Counted from the stretch's first letter, positions 28,711 through 38,492 are shown. The stretch: 64,000 nucleotides of DNA from Ignavibacteria bacterium (GCA_016707005.1 JADJIQ010000004.1:381556-445555), one strand, 5' to 3'. A program made the numbers and translations. Notes: generated from the sequence alone by a model not told the origin.

Positions 28711-30279
28711 TCAGCGGCCTGATCTCTGTTGCAATTGGGCGATAATGTCGCGCGCTGCTCTTGCCCCCTGCTCCGTTGCATTCTCTATTGCCGGAGCACA
28801 ATCGCTATCGGTGCCGGCAAAACGAAGCCGCGCCGTTGCAACACTTGCTGTCTGTGCCGGACCATTATGCGACTTCGGTGTGGGAACAACGATACCGTGA
28901 CCCCAACCCCAGCAATGAACGTCGATGATGGAGAGACGCTGTTCTTCTGTAAGTCCGGCGGCAAACTTTTCAACGGTCTTCGCTGCGAAGGATGCAAATG
29001 CTTCGGGATCCTGCAACATGGATCGTTGTGATGGATCGAGCGGAACGTACAATGATACCACGTGTGCAGTGGCCCCTGGTTGGATACACATCGGATCGAT
29101 CACATCAGTGTAGGAATTCTCAACCCGTAGGTCCCAGGTATCGTAGGCCTTGCCCGATGCGATGGCAATACTCGAGCTGATCTGAATTGTGGCGTAGGGA
29201 GCGTAAGAGATCTTCTTCAATGCCTCAAGACGATGTGAGCCGGGATCAGATAACAGCCTCGACAATTGGTACTTCGGAACTGCAACAACAGCAAACGATG
29301 ACAAGTATCGTGTGACAGTACCATCTGCTTCAACAACATCGATCTGCACATCGTCAGCCGTTTCATATACGCGAGCCACGAGTGCAGCAGACTTGGTATT
29401 CTCCAACGCAGCTGCAACACCCGTAGCCAGACGACTTGTTCCGCCCGGGAAACTATACCGCGAGAATCCAAAGGATGAACCAAGCTCAGACTGATAGAAG
29501 TTCAGCAGACAGTAGGCATTGGTCCTTGTGGAAGGGGCTCCCATTGATGACCTACTATAGGCATTGATGATCTTCTCGAGTGTGGGCGATGCAAAACGAT
29601 CGATGTAGTTTGCGGCCGACTGAGCATCGAGTTCCTGCATTCGCGGTGACAACGTCTTTGGCAGCGGATACGATGGCAGATCTGCATCCATCACAGCGAT
29701 AACATCGCGAAAGCGTTTCATCCCGTCACGGTCGCGTTCGTCAGGGATAGCCCCCTTCAATGAACTATCCGACCAAAGATCCTGCACGATGCGACCATCA
29801 CGAAGAATGTACGCATCATCCGGACACTGCACAGGTTCGATCGATGTTGCCTTGATCAACATTTCGATCTCTTCGGTGCGGCTCACGAAATACACACTGC
29901 CTAGCGGAACAGATGCGGTGTTGATCTTCTCGCTCACCGCGGATCCGCCTAAACGTGGTTCTGACTCAAGCAGAACACTGTCGACTCCATTCGTTTGCAA
30001 CACCAGAGCCGCCGTGAGTCCGGAGAGTCCCCCACCGATCACAACAACATCTCTACGCACCGTTGTAGATGGTTCCGGAAGGGGCTTGCCATCGCGTAGA
30101 AATTCATGGGCAACACGAAACTGCGGCGTCCCCACGCGCGGGCGTATGGGATCGGCGATCTTCGTTACAGGAGGCACTTCATCTGCCGTACGCGCCGGAC
30201 CACAGCCCGGCAGCGGTGCAAGAAACACCGCGCCGGAACCAAGAATGATCGTGTATAAGAAGTCTCTGCGTGTGTTCAC
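28711..30279 (-). CDS. FAD-dependent amine oxidase/desaturase-like protein, exported
   Basis: About 522 residues from GTG 30279 (VNTRRDFLYTIILGSGAVFLAPLPGCG). The RRDF start and hydrophobic run look like a Tat signal, with a possible lipobox Cys. The dinucleotide-binding motif VVIGGGLSGLTAALVLQTNG is followed by LLESEPRLGGSA, as in the phytoene desaturase/monoamine oxidase superfamily; the C-terminal LRFAGTDSD motif completes the FAD fold. A GTG start is chosen because an upstream extension would translate a tandem repeat. Last gene of the DUF1800/DUF1501 unit. Substrate unknown. Confidence 0.8.
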   Translation of the reverse strand: MNTRRDFLYTIILGSGAVFLAPLPGCGPARTADEVPPVTKIADPIRPRVGTPQFRVAHEFLRDGKPLPEPSTTVRRDVVVIGGGLSGLTAALVLQTNGVDSVLLESEPRLGGSAVSEKINTASVPLGSVYFVSRTEEIEMLIKATSIEPVQCPDDAYILRDGRIVQDLWSDSSLKGAIPDERDRDGMKRFRDVIAVMDADLPSYPLPKTLSPRMQELDAQSAANYIDRFASPTLEKIINAYSRSSMGAPSTRTNAYCLLNFYQSELGSSFGFSRYSFPGGTSRLATGVAAALENTKSAALVARVYETADDVQIDVVEADGTVTRYLSSFAVVAVPKYQLSRLLSDPGSHRLEALKKISYAPYATIQISSSIAIASGKAYDTWDLRVENSYTDVIDPMCIQPGATAHVVSLYVPLDPSQRSMLQDPEAFASFAAKTVEKFAAGLTEEQRLSIIDVHCWGWGHGIVVPTPKSHNGPAQTASVATARLRFAGTDSDCAPAIENATEQGARAARDIIAQLQQRSGR

Positions 30280-30293
30280 AATAGCACAATGTA

Positions 30294-30361
30294 AACAGTG
30301 AACAGTGAACAGCGAACAGCGAACAGCGAACAGAGAACAGCGAACAGAGAACAGCGAACAG
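30294..30361. repeat. 7-bp minisatellite, AACAGYG/AACAGAG, about 9.7 copies
   Basis: Nine full 7-base units in tandem (AACAGTG x2, AACAGCG x5, AACAGAG x2, interleaved) plus a partial unit, lying between the FAD oxidoreductase start and the DUF1501 stop. It occupies essentially the whole gap. Confidence 0.95.
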
Positions 30362-30365
30362 TTGC

Positions 30366-31928
30366 CTATTTCACAACCGTGAGCGGCACAACGGTCCGAG
30401 CGCCATTGACGGTAACGGTGCAGATGTAGGATCCGGATGCGATGCCACGGACCGGCACACGAATGGTGCCCGGCATCACACGATCCGTGTAGAGGGTTTG
30501 TAGGAATCTGCCTTCGCTGCCATAGATCTCTACGTTCACCAGACCCGGAACGGGTTGATACCATTCGAGGACGGAGTGATCCGTCATCGGCTGAGGCATC
30601 ACGCGTACGTCTACCTGGACCTTGCCTGCATAGGTGTCATCCACGCTGGTAGCGCGTTGCAAAACGCCTAATGGCAGGACCTTGTCTTCCAGGACGGTCT
30701 CGGTGTTTTCGGGCGTACCACCGAACCAGTTCTCCAACACGTCGGCATAGACCCGACGGTAGTCCCACTGATATCGGAGATCGCCATTGCTGTCGAAGTT
30801 CTTCAGATCCGGCATTTCGCCATAGACACCGGCGCGGACGCCATTGCCCCACACGAATTGGACGGATGCTGCGCCGTGGTCAGTGCCTCGACTGCCATTC
30901 TCGTATGGACGTCTGCCGAATTCCGAAACGGTCATACCAACAACACGATCAGCAAAGCCTTGGATAAGAGCATCCTGCATAAACGTGCCGATACCTGTAG
31001 AGAGCTTCTCCAACAGATATGGATGAAGTCCATTGAGATTTTCGTCCTGCTGTTGCACGTGGGTATCAAACCCGCCCATGTAGACAAGGTAGATCTTCGA
31101 CTTCAAGCCGCCGCTGATGAGACGAGCAACAAGCTTCATCTGCTTTACGAAGTTCGTGTCATCGTAGGTTGCCTTGTTCTCACCCTTATCAAAGGCATTC
31201 TTCACCACAGTTGAGTACCGGTCTGATTGTTCAGCAACCAAACGCACGAAGTTGAACTCACGTCCATATCGTGTGTCTTCGGGCATCGGATCCATGTCGG
31301 GTGACAGACCTTGTCCAAGTTCAAAGAACTTCTGCGGATCCGTTAGAGCGATACCGATATCACCCTTTGGACTTTGCAAGAGCATCGACAAGGAGCCCCC
31401 TATCTGAACGGCGATAGGATCCGGCGGAAGGACCTCGGGGAAACCATTGATCTTATTGGACCAATAGCGTCCGAGCCAACCATCAACAAGTCGCTTGTTC
31501 GGGTCGGACGAATTGAATCCGCTCAACCAGATATCCGTGGAGCGGAAGTGAGAAAGGGAAGGGGCTTCATAGCCGATCCCATTGACGATGGCAAGTCTGC
31601 CATCTTCAAACATCCGTCGGAGATTATACGGTGCGTCGGAGTCGAGAGACGGGTGCATATAGACGCGCGAGAGCACGTTGATCGCCTTTTCCTTGGGGAC
31701 GGCGATGCTCGGACGGATCTTGTAGTACTCAGGATCATCAGCTGGGATGATCATGTTCATACCATCATTACCGCCGAACATTTGGATCACAATAAGGATG
31801 CGATCATCATCGGCTTGCACGTGTTCGCCGAGATCGAACGGTGAGAACGCCTTTAGAGGGACGCCCCCAAGGACCTGAGTGCCAACAGCGGCTGCCGCAG
31901 TTGTCGAGAGGAAGGTACGACGTTTCAT
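30366..31928 (-). CDS. DUF1501 family protein with Tat-like signal and T9SS-type C-terminus
   Basis: About 520 residues from ATG 31928 (MKRRTFLSTTAAAAVGTQVLGG), a Tat-like leader. DUF1501 motifs: ILIVIQMFGGNDGMNMIIPADDPEYY, GIGYEAPSLSHFRSTDIWLSG, VYMGGFDTHVQQ, MTVSEFGRRPYENGSRGTDHGAAS. The DUF1501 fold resembles sulfatase/alkaline phosphatase-like hydrolases. The end (VNVEIYGSEGRFLQTLY ... SGSYICTVTVNGAR) is a type A T9SS C-terminal domain. Paired with DUF1800 as in many Bacteroidota and Planctomycetes; substrate not known. Confidence 0.92.
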   Translation of the reverse strand: MKRRTFLSTTAAAAVGTQVLGGVPLKAFSPFDLGEHVQADDDRILIVIQMFGGNDGMNMIIPADDPEYYKIRPSIAVPKEKAINVLSRVYMHPSLDSDAPYNLRRMFEDGRLAIVNGIGYEAPSLSHFRSTDIWLSGFNSSDPNKRLVDGWLGRYWSNKINGFPEVLPPDPIAVQIGGSLSMLLQSPKGDIGIALTDPQKFFELGQGLSPDMDPMPEDTRYGREFNFVRLVAEQSDRYSTVVKNAFDKGENKATYDDTNFVKQMKLVARLISGGLKSKIYLVYMGGFDTHVQQQDENLNGLHPYLLEKLSTGIGTFMQDALIQGFADRVVGMTVSEFGRRPYENGSRGTDHGAASVQFVWGNGVRAGVYGEMPDLKNFDSNGDLRYQWDYRRVYADVLENWFGGTPENTETVLEDKVLPLGVLQRATSVDDTYAGKVQVDVRVMPQPMTDHSVLEWYQPVPGLVNVEIYGSEGRFLQTLYTDRVMPGTIRVPVRGIASGSYICTVTVNGARTVVPLTVVK

Positions 31929-31965
31929 CGGTGTTCCTTGACGATCGTGTTCACGTTGAGGGGGC

Positions 31966-33558
31966 TTAACATAGTTGGAAGTCCGGGGCCTTAGCAATGG
32001 CCTTCAGCAGTTCACGCATCGCACGTGCAGCTGCAGATGGTACGTCGAGCTTTTCTGCCCACGTGTAGTCGGGCTGACCTTCCAAGAGCGCACTCTTGTA
32101 GAAGTCGAGTCGTGCCTGAGAAACATCCACCGGCAACAAGAACTTGGTTACACCAAGAACGAACTTGGCAACATCATCATAGTCTGCGAATTCACGGATG
32201 AAGGCATTCGCACGGGCATCGGTCATGGCATCGATGAGCTTGCGCGCAAACTCACGCCTACGCGGATAGGTGTTTGTGCTGATCCACGTATGATGTCCGG
32301 GCCAACCTGCTACATTCGGCGGATCGAACATTACTTGATCCATTTCCAGGACCCAGTTCTGCGGATCTGCTTCATCAACGCCGAACTGACGTTGCAGTCC
32401 TACTACATATTCGACTGGTGTCTTGATCTGAACACCACGAAGAGCGGGATCGAAGAAGTGTTGACTTGTAAAGAGCTTCTTCAACATCGGCTTTATGTCA
32501 AAGTTTGCAGCACGGAATTCTGCGGCGAGATCGTTCAAGAACGATTCATCAACATCGCCCTTTGAGCTATACACGAAGTACAGGTAGGCCTTGCGGGCGA
32601 TAAACCGTGACACTGCGTCTGGGCGTACACGGAAGATGATCTTGATGAGTTCAAAGACTTCTTCGTTGAGTACCTGAAACTCCGTGTTGTTGTCAGCTGT
32701 GCGTGCCGGAATGGTCACACCCAAGAATTCCTTCGCGCCTGTGTCATGCTTATTCGCATCGAACCACGTGTTGTAGATCCCCTTCGGTGCTGGTTGGTCG
32801 TTAAAGCGAGACGCCTTCCATCCGGTGAGGACGCGGGCGGCTTCTTTCACGTCGCCTTCTGTATACCAACCAATTCCTGTTGTGAAGAGCTCAAGCAATT
32901 CTCTACCGTAGTTCTCATTCGGCTTCCCTACTTCGTTGTAGGTACCGCCGAGGTAGAAGACCATTGCGTTATCGACCGTAACATCAAGAGCCATCGACGG
33001 GAAATTCCCCAAGCGATTCTTGCGCAACATCCGATAGTGACGATAGTGCATTTGCGGAACCATGTACGTCTCGTCGAACGAGAACTCCGTACACCAATGG
33101 CTCATCCAGAACAACGTGAGACGTTCAACGGAGCTGGCATCACGGGACATTGTCCCCAGCCACCAGTTGGAGAACGTTCGATGATTGGCCTTCCACCATC
33201 CTTCGATGGCAAGACGCGTTTGAATGTCAGCGCCTTGTGGATTTTCCGTGTAGTCCACCATCTGCTGTGTTGCAGGGTCTCGCCATTTGGCAAAGGCCAT
33301 GTCCGGGGTCGGATCACCCGGATCATCCTGACCCAGCAGCTGCTCTACGAGGTCCGCTGCTTGCTTGCCAACGTGGGACGTAGCAACAGGCATGGACACA
33401 GAGAACCCAAGCCGGCGGTAGAGGTGGAATACATCCTCAAGCGTGAGCGGTGTGGTGTACGGTTCAAGACCGGCTTGCACCACCGGAGCTGCATCGAGTG
33501 CACCTCCGCCGCGCTGTGAAGCGCGCACCAAACTTGTAAAGAGGTTTCGTCTGTTCAT
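31966..33558 (-). CDS. DUF1800 family protein
   Basis: 530 residues. MNRRNLFTSLVRASQRG... leader, then DUF1800 motifs: FHLYRRLGFSVSMP, WWLGTMSRDASSVERLTLFWMSHW, NYGRELLELFTTGIGWYTEGDVKEAARVLTGW, FIARKAYLYFVYS, PPNVAGWPGHHTWIST. Always found with DUF1501 and probably exported with it; the function is unknown. The start overlaps the stop of the double-OmpA gene (ATGA). Confidence 0.93.
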   Translation of the reverse strand: MNRRNLFTSLVRASQRGGGALDAAPVVQAGLEPYTTPLTLEDVFHLYRRLGFSVSMPVATSHVGKQAADLVEQLLGQDDPGDPTPDMAFAKWRDPATQQMVDYTENPQGADIQTRLAIEGWWKANHRTFSNWWLGTMSRDASSVERLTLFWMSHWCTEFSFDETYMVPQMHYRHYRMLRKNRLGNFPSMALDVTVDNAMVFYLGGTYNEVGKPNENYGRELLELFTTGIGWYTEGDVKEAARVLTGWKASRFNDQPAPKGIYNTWFDANKHDTGAKEFLGVTIPARTADNNTEFQVLNEEVFELIKIIFRVRPDAVSRFIARKAYLYFVYSSKGDVDESFLNDLAAEFRAANFDIKPMLKKLFTSQHFFDPALRGVQIKTPVEYVVGLQRQFGVDEADPQNWVLEMDQVMFDPPNVAGWPGHHTWISTNTYPRRREFARKLIDAMTDARANAFIREFADYDDVAKFVLGVTKFLLPVDVSQARLDFYKSALLEGQPDYTWAEKLDVPSAAARAMRELLKAIAKAPDFQLC

Positions 33559-35561
33559 CGCTCCCTCAACGGAGTTGTGATCGTCAAAGAGACCGTTCGG
33601 CAGTAGAATCGACCTTCGGGCAGTTCGTTACTATATGGCAGGATCGCAGGTCCGATGCCCTTCACTTCCGTGATATTCAGGGAAGGGGCTATTGAACGTA
33701 CGAATTGTTCCACAGACTTGGCGCGTTCGTTGGAAAGATTCATGTTATGCTGAAGTTCACCAAGTCGGTCAGTTGATCCAACAATGGTAGCAACACTCCC
33801 TTGTCCCGACGAAGCCTTCACCACCCTGCGCATCATTTCCTTGTTCTGTTCGGAGATATCGGCACGGTCGTAATCGAAAACGATAAGACTCAACCGACTC
33901 ACCTCGTAATTGGCTACGGTCTTTATCACCGGGAACCGCGTTGAAGCGCGCACAGGTGTTCCATCCTTCTGGACAATGCCCAGCTGCGCATCAAGTGTAT
34001 CTGTTGTGCCAACCACGGGTCCGAGTTTATCGGTCATTTCCTGTGTGAGATCGAAGCTGATCTGCGCTGGCGGAACGCTGCCACCCGTGCGCGCACCGAT
34101 GGAGCGCTCACGGTGATTCACATCAAGAGACCACGAGGAAGCTTGCTCAGGATTGCGCACGTCCACGGCAAAGTCGTGATGCCCTTGCACGGGGACGTAT
34201 TCGTTGAATCGTGTATGCACTACAGGGTCGAGGACGGATCCATCGCTTGCCGTGAGTTCAACGCGGCGGTTCTCTTCGATGCCTTGCGTGTATTGTTCGT
34301 TCGACACTAGAGAAGGTCTCTCCGTTGTGCGGATCTTGAAACGGTCCTCACCAAGACCCCAGCGCGAGCGCAGATACGTCACAACACTTTGTGCCCGTGC
34401 CGATGCGAGTTTCGTTCGTTGATCTGCTGAGCCCCCTTCAAGTCCATCTGTTGTGCCCGTTACCGTCAGAACTACGCTCGGTGTTGCCCGCAAACGGGCA
34501 CCTACGATGTCAAGCATACGATAATAGATCGGCAGGGTCTGTTTTGGCAGAGCCAGTTCACTGAACTGCGCAACGTCATCATTGCCCAGATACTTTGGAT
34601 CGAGGGCCGACGACGTACTGTCGAAGAAGACGTATGGCAGGAGCGGGAAGGTCTGCGTCACCACCGTCTCACGGATCTCCAACGGCTGCGAGCGCACGGA
34701 GGCGATCACGGCCGGCACCGGCTCAGGAGCGGGCGGAGGAGGTGGCGGTGCTTCAACGATAACCGGCGGCGGAGGTGGTGGTGGTGGTGGTGGTGGTGGT
34801 GGAGGCGGCACTTCGTCACTGAACATGCGATAACGCACTTGAATGCCGGCGCCGGCAAACGACTGTTTCCAGGTGGATGACGATGATATCGAATTCAAGC
34901 CGTACCGATAGAAGACCTCTGGACAGAGTTCTACGTGTTTGGAGAGCGGGATCACGGCACCCAAGGCACCCGAAACGCCCATAGCCGTGCCTAGTCCCGG
35001 AAACTCGCCTTCGGCGATCACATGTTTCTGCGTGCCATCGGGAAACAGCACGCCGTCGGGCGAGGTGATCTCTTCCGTCTGCATGTAGGTAGCATCAACA
35101 AGCGGGTTGCCGGCATCGAAGGAGCCCCGTATATAGACCGGAAGCCAATCCAGCGGACGAGAACGAAAGCCCAGTTCCACCGCTACGTAGCCCAATGAGC
35201 TGGTGAAGACATGTTCGCGAACCATCGGAACATAGAGGTTAGAATTTGGGTCGAGGACCTCAAAGCCATCTACTGTGGTGGTTGACAGTTCTGCCGGGCG
35301 CAGCGAATAGACAAGGGCGCCGGCCAGTTCAAAGGCATCGCCAAAGAGCGAATATTCACCTGTGAGTCCGGCAAAGAAGCCGCTGGAGTTACCATTTGAG
35401 AACTGTCCGCAATCCGGGCTGCCCGGCAACACGTAGATCGACGACGTGTTCATAATGTATTGGTAGCCGCCTTTAACCCCAATAGATGCAACCTGCGCCG
35501 TGGCGGCATGATGTGCAAGTAGGCAGAACAACGCTATCGCCGGAACACGGAAAAGACTCAT
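33555..35561 (-). CDS. Outer-membrane protein with Pro-rich linker and two OmpA-like domains
   Basis: About 668 residues from ATG 35561 (MSLFRVPAIALFCLLAHHAATAQ signal peptide). An N-terminal beta-barrel region of about 220 residues is followed by a run of 14 prolines and a second Pro/Glu/Ala stretch. Then comes an OmpA-like domain (FPLLPYVFFDSTSSALDP ... TVTGTTDG ... ENRRVEL) and, after a linker of about 120 residues, a second OmpA-like domain (LIVFDYDRADISEQN ... IVGSTDRLGELQHN ... SNERAKSVEQF). Shares this two-domain plan with the gene at 38.6 kb; the two are probably paralogues. Likely links outer membrane and wall. Confidence 0.85.
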   Translation of the reverse strand: MSLFRVPAIALFCLLAHHAATAQVASIGVKGGYQYIMNTSSIYVLPGSPDCGQFSNGNSSGFFAGLTGEYSLFGDAFELAGALVYSLRPAELSTTTVDGFEVLDPNSNLYVPMVREHVFTSSLGYVAVELGFRSRPLDWLPVYIRGSFDAGNPLVDATYMQTEEITSPDGVLFPDGTQKHVIAEGEFPGLGTAMGVSGALGAVIPLSKHVELCPEVFYRYGLNSISSSSTWKQSFAGAGIQVRYRMFSDEVPPPPPPPPPPPPPPPVIVEAPPPPPPAPEPVPAVIASVRSQPLEIRETVVTQTFPLLPYVFFDSTSSALDPKYLGNDDVAQFSELALPKQTLPIYYRMLDIVGARLRATPSVVLTVTGTTDGLEGGSADQRTKLASARAQSVVTYLRSRWGLGEDRFKIRTTERPSLVSNEQYTQGIEENRRVELTASDGSVLDPVVHTRFNEYVPVQGHHDFAVDVRNPEQASSWSLDVNHRERSIGARTGGSVPPAQISFDLTQEMTDKLGPVVGTTDTLDAQLGIVQKDGTPVRASTRFPVIKTVANYEVSRLSLIVFDYDRADISEQNKEMMRRVVKASSGQGSVATIVGSTDRLGELQHNMNLSNERAKSVEQFVRSIAPSLNITEVKGIGPAILPYSNELPEGRFYCRTVSLTITTPLRER
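34765..34809. repeat. GGT-rich trinucleotide repeat coding polyproline
   Basis: A run of GGT/GGC/GGA triplets on the plus strand encodes 14 consecutive prolines in the double-OmpA protein. Its in-frame length could vary without frameshift. Confidence 0.85.
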
Positions 35562-35585
35562 GGTAGCGACGTTACGAAAAAACAC

Positions 35586-36302
35586 TTAGACAGGCGCAAT
35601 GATTTTACGGATCTCATCCCACGGAGTGGCACTGAGAATACGGTAGCAGTAGAATGCCGCAAATAGGATGAGCGTTACACCGGTTCCCTGTTGAATCCGA
35701 TGAATGAACTTGGGCGTCATCTTATCTCGGAAGGCCAAGACAAGTCGGACCAAGGTCATCAGCCAAAGGGTATTTCCTGCTCCAAATCCTACAGAGAACG
35801 CCATGGCGTTGAGGAAGGTCTGCTCGAATACACCCATCTTTTGAATGAACGTGGTCATGGCCATCACGGCCGGGATGAACGTAGGGTTGGCAAGATTTGC
35901 AACGGCAAAACCAACGCCAACAAAGAACGGACCGTTCGAGGTAACTCTGGAGAGAAGTTTGTCGCCTCGCTTATGCTTCTCGGGATCCACTCCTTTAACT
36001 GGGTGCTCTCGGATCTGGAAGATGCCAAAGCCGATCATGAAGAGGACGATGACCAGTTGGATGGAGAGTGTAACGATAGGGTTGCCCCCTTCCATCGAAC
36101 GGAGGAGGTCCACAACCCACGAACTTGCCCACATTGCGAGAGAGCAGTAGATCAGGTCGAGCAGGCCCGCACCGACACTGAGCTTGATAGCCTGACGCCA
36201 TCCATCTCGAAGTCCGGTTCGGACAGATGCCATCCCGATCGGTCCGGGTGGGATCGCAAGAACATATCCTACGAGTGCCCCAACGAGAAGAGCGATGATC
36301 AT
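35586..36302 (-). CDS. LysE/RhtB-family exporter
   Basis: 238 residues from ATG 36302 (a TTG two codons earlier is possible). Six membrane segments and the family start IALLVGALVGYVLAIPPGPIGMASVRTGLRDGWRQA, with FGVGFAVANLANPTF in the second half. Exports amino acids or similar solutes. A TATCTTCG box, one mismatch from TANNTTTG, ends 7 bases before the ATG. First gene of the leftward unit, 24 bases ahead of the double-OmpA gene. Confidence 0.85.
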   Translation of the reverse strand: MIIALLVGALVGYVLAIPPGPIGMASVRTGLRDGWRQAIKLSVGAGLLDLIYCSLAMWASSWVVDLLRSMEGGNPIVTLSIQLVIVLFMIGFGIFQIREHPVKGVDPEKHKRGDKLLSRVTSNGPFFVGVGFAVANLANPTFIPAVMAMTTFIQKMGVFEQTFLNAMAFSVGFGAGNTLWLMTLVRLVLAFRDKMTPKFIHRIQQGTGVTLILFAAFYCYRILSATPWDEIRKIIAPV

Positions 36303-36385
36303 TGTCAACGAAGATACATCTGTATCGGCCGTATACCGTTGGATGTTCTCAACACGTATCTTGGGAACTTCACTACGAGGGATAC

Positions 36386-37828
36386 ATGACGCAGAGTTCT
36401 GGTCGTAAAGGGCTTGTAGCTACACTTGGATTGTTCACCACAACATCTCTTGTTGTTGGCGGAATGATCGGATCGGGGATCTTTCGCAATCCATCGGCGA
36501 TGGCGAGTTTTCTCCATTCACCGGAGCTGCTGCTGGGCGTGTGGGTGGTTGCCGGACTTGTAACGATGTTTGGTGCGCTGACCAATGCAGAGGTGGCCGG
36601 ACTGATCCCCATCACCGGCGGACAGTATCAGTACTTCCGGGTGATGTATGGCGACTTCATGGCCTTTCTCTACGGTTGGGCCTTGTTCGTTGTGATCCAG
36701 TCGGGCTCGATTGCCTCTATCACCTTTGTGTTTGCCGAGTACTTCAACACCGTTGTCCCGCTCTGGGAACTGGATGAATCCACTGCCACGGCCTGGGCTA
36801 TCTCACTTCCCTTTGCAACGATCTATCCGCTCAAGCAGATCGGTATCAAGCTCATGACGTTTGGTGCAGTTGCCGGACTCACGCTGATCAATGCCCTTGG
36901 AGTGAAGGAAGGTGGACGTGTTCAGGGGCTCTTTACAGTAGCCAAGGTAGCAGCCATTCTCTTCCTTGTTGTGATGGCCTTCACCAGCACAAGCGGTCAC
37001 GTTGGCAACATCGTTGCCTCTTCATCCACCACGGTGCCGGTTGGCACTGCCTTGATGTTCGCCCTGGCCATGGCCATGAACAAGGCTCTTTGGTCATACG
37101 ACGGGTGGAACAACCTTACCTATGTGAGCGGTGAAGTGAAAAATCCGCAGGTGACCGTTCCTCGTGCACTTATGCTCGGCACGGCTATCTGCATCAGCGT
37201 CTATGTCCTGATCAACATCGCCTATCTCACCATCCTCCCCATCGACGCTCTCAGTGCATCGTCTGCCGTTGCACGAGACGCCGCCTTCATCATGATGGGC
37301 ACCTTTGGTGCGGTGTTTGTAAGTGTTGCGGTGATGGTCTCCACCATTGGCACCTCCAACGGAACCATCCTTGCAACTTCACGCGTGTATTATTCGATGG
37401 CCAACGAAGGGATGTTCTTTAAGGGGGCTGGTGTGGTACACGACCGGTTCCGTACGCCGGTTCGCTCACTCACGCTGCAGCTGGGTTGGACCACGGTTCT
37501 GATCTTTTCCGGCACCTTCGATATGCTCACCGACATGTTGATCTTTGTGAGCTGGGGCTTCTATGCCCTTGGTGCATATGGAGTGTTCGTTCTCCGGCGG
37601 AAGATGCCCGATGCACATAGACCGTACAAGACCTGGGGATATCCTGTTGTGCCCATCGTCTTCATTCTCTTTGCTGTGACCTTCTTGGGCTTCACCATCT
37701 TCTCCGACGTAGAGAACTACAGAAACGGAAGCGCCCCAGTGATCAACTCACTCTGGGGCGTCATCCTGCTTACGTCGGGAATACCGTTCTACTGGTGGTT
37801 CAAAAAACGAGGCCAATACTCACGTTAA
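36386..37828 (+). CDS. APC-superfamily amino acid permease
   Basis: 480 residues from ATG 36386, where hydrophobic coding begins (MTQSSGRKGLVATLGLF). Twelve predicted membrane helices; the unwound helix-1 motif VVGGMIGSGIFRNPSAM and helix-6 region KALWSYDGWNNLTYVSGEVKNP are those of the LAT/APC group (PF13520). Imports or exchanges amino acids; the substrate is not defined. The 3' end overlaps the converging beta-barrel gene by 29 bases. Confidence 0.93.
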   Translation: MTQSSGRKGLVATLGLFTTTSLVVGGMIGSGIFRNPSAMASFLHSPELLLGVWVVAGLVTMFGALTNAEVAGLIPITGGQYQYFRVMYGDFMAFLYGWALFVVIQSGSIASITFVFAEYFNTVVPLWELDESTATAWAISLPFATIYPLKQIGIKLMTFGAVAGLTLINALGVKEGGRVQGLFTVAKVAAILFLVVMAFTSTSGHVGNIVASSSTTVPVGTALMFALAMAMNKALWSYDGWNNLTYVSGEVKNPQVTVPRALMLGTAICISVYVLINIAYLTILPIDALSASSAVARDAAFIMMGTFGAVFVSVAVMVSTIGTSNGTILATSRVYYSMANEGMFFKGAGVVHDRFRTPVRSLTLQLGWTTVLIFSGTFDMLTDMLIFVSWGFYALGAYGVFVLRRKMPDAHRPYKTWGYPVVPIVFILFAVTFLGFTIFSDVENYRNGSAPVINSLWGVILLTSGIPFYWWFKKRGQYSR

Positions 37829-38492
37829 GAAACGACATCGTTGCCTCTCCGTCTTCCTTGCCCACGAGATTCGTCCAGTTATACTTCATTTCGAGGAACG
37901 GACGCAAACCACCAAGATTGAACTCCAGTCCGCCTGTTATCGCAGCACCAAACCGTGATGTTTGTGGCTCGAGTTCTTGTCCAGTACCCGTGATGAGGTT
38001 TTCGACAATGCTGTTGCCTTCGCTCACCGATACATTGCGATACGAATACATGAGCTCCGTGGACACATACGGACGGAAGAGTCCCTGCATCGGGATGAAC
38101 GTGACACCGGCATAGACAGGTACATAGGTTGTTACCGTCTGCAGCTGAATCCGCGTTCCATTGTCGAGCACGGCCGTCTGATCCTGACCCGGGAACTGTG
38201 TGTATTGAATACCCCCGGAGAAACTGAACGCATCGGAGAGTCCGAACCGCAGTTTGGCACCGAGATGGTAGCCAAGACTTGATGCCGTTTCATATGCTGC
38301 ACCGATACCCGTTGTATCGATCGAATCATAGATCTGCTCAATGGACTCACTCGGAATACTTGGTCCGAGGTAGACGCCGATCGAGAATGGCTCCCCACCC
38401 TTACCTTCTTCTGCAGCATCGACAGGACTGACGGAGAACGCTGCGAAGGTTAAAAAAACGATCGCTGTTGAGACAAAGCGGGTACAAAACAT
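37800..38492 (-). CDS. Outer-membrane beta-barrel protein
   Basis: 230 residues from ATG 38492 (MFCTRFVSTAIVFLTFAAFSVSPVDA signal peptide); in-frame codons upstream are unlikely coding. The mature part alternates hydrophobic/polar residues in strands (FSIGVYLGPSI, LGAKLRFGLSDAFSFSGGIQYTQF, VYAGVTFIPMQGLFRPYVSTELMYSY, GAAITGGLEFNLGGLRPFLEMKYNW) and ends in F (SIGLVF), as in barrels assembled by BAM. PorT/OmpX-like fold; function unknown. Divergent from the double-OmpA gene. Confidence 0.8.
   Translation of the reverse strand: MFCTRFVSTAIVFLTFAAFSVSPVDAAEEGKGGEPFSIGVYLGPSIPSESIEQIYDSIDTTGIGAAYETASSLGYHLGAKLRFGLSDAFSFSGGIQYTQFPGQDQTAVLDNGTRIQLQTVTTYVPVYAGVTFIPMQGLFRPYVSTELMYSYRNVSVSEGNSIVENLITGTGQELEPQTSRFGAAITGGLEFNLGGLRPFLEMKYNWTNLVGKEDGEATMSFLNVSIGLVF

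Noticed and set aside
30294..30361. Possible CRISPR array
   Set aside because: Units are 7 bases in direct tandem, without spacers; the same holds for the 8-base array at 42492-42585. No cas gene is present.
28711..30564. Longer N-terminus for the FAD oxidoreductase
   Set aside because: The frame upstream of GTG 30279 translates the tandem repeat and part of DUF1501 in the wrong frame; the RRDF leader marks the true start.
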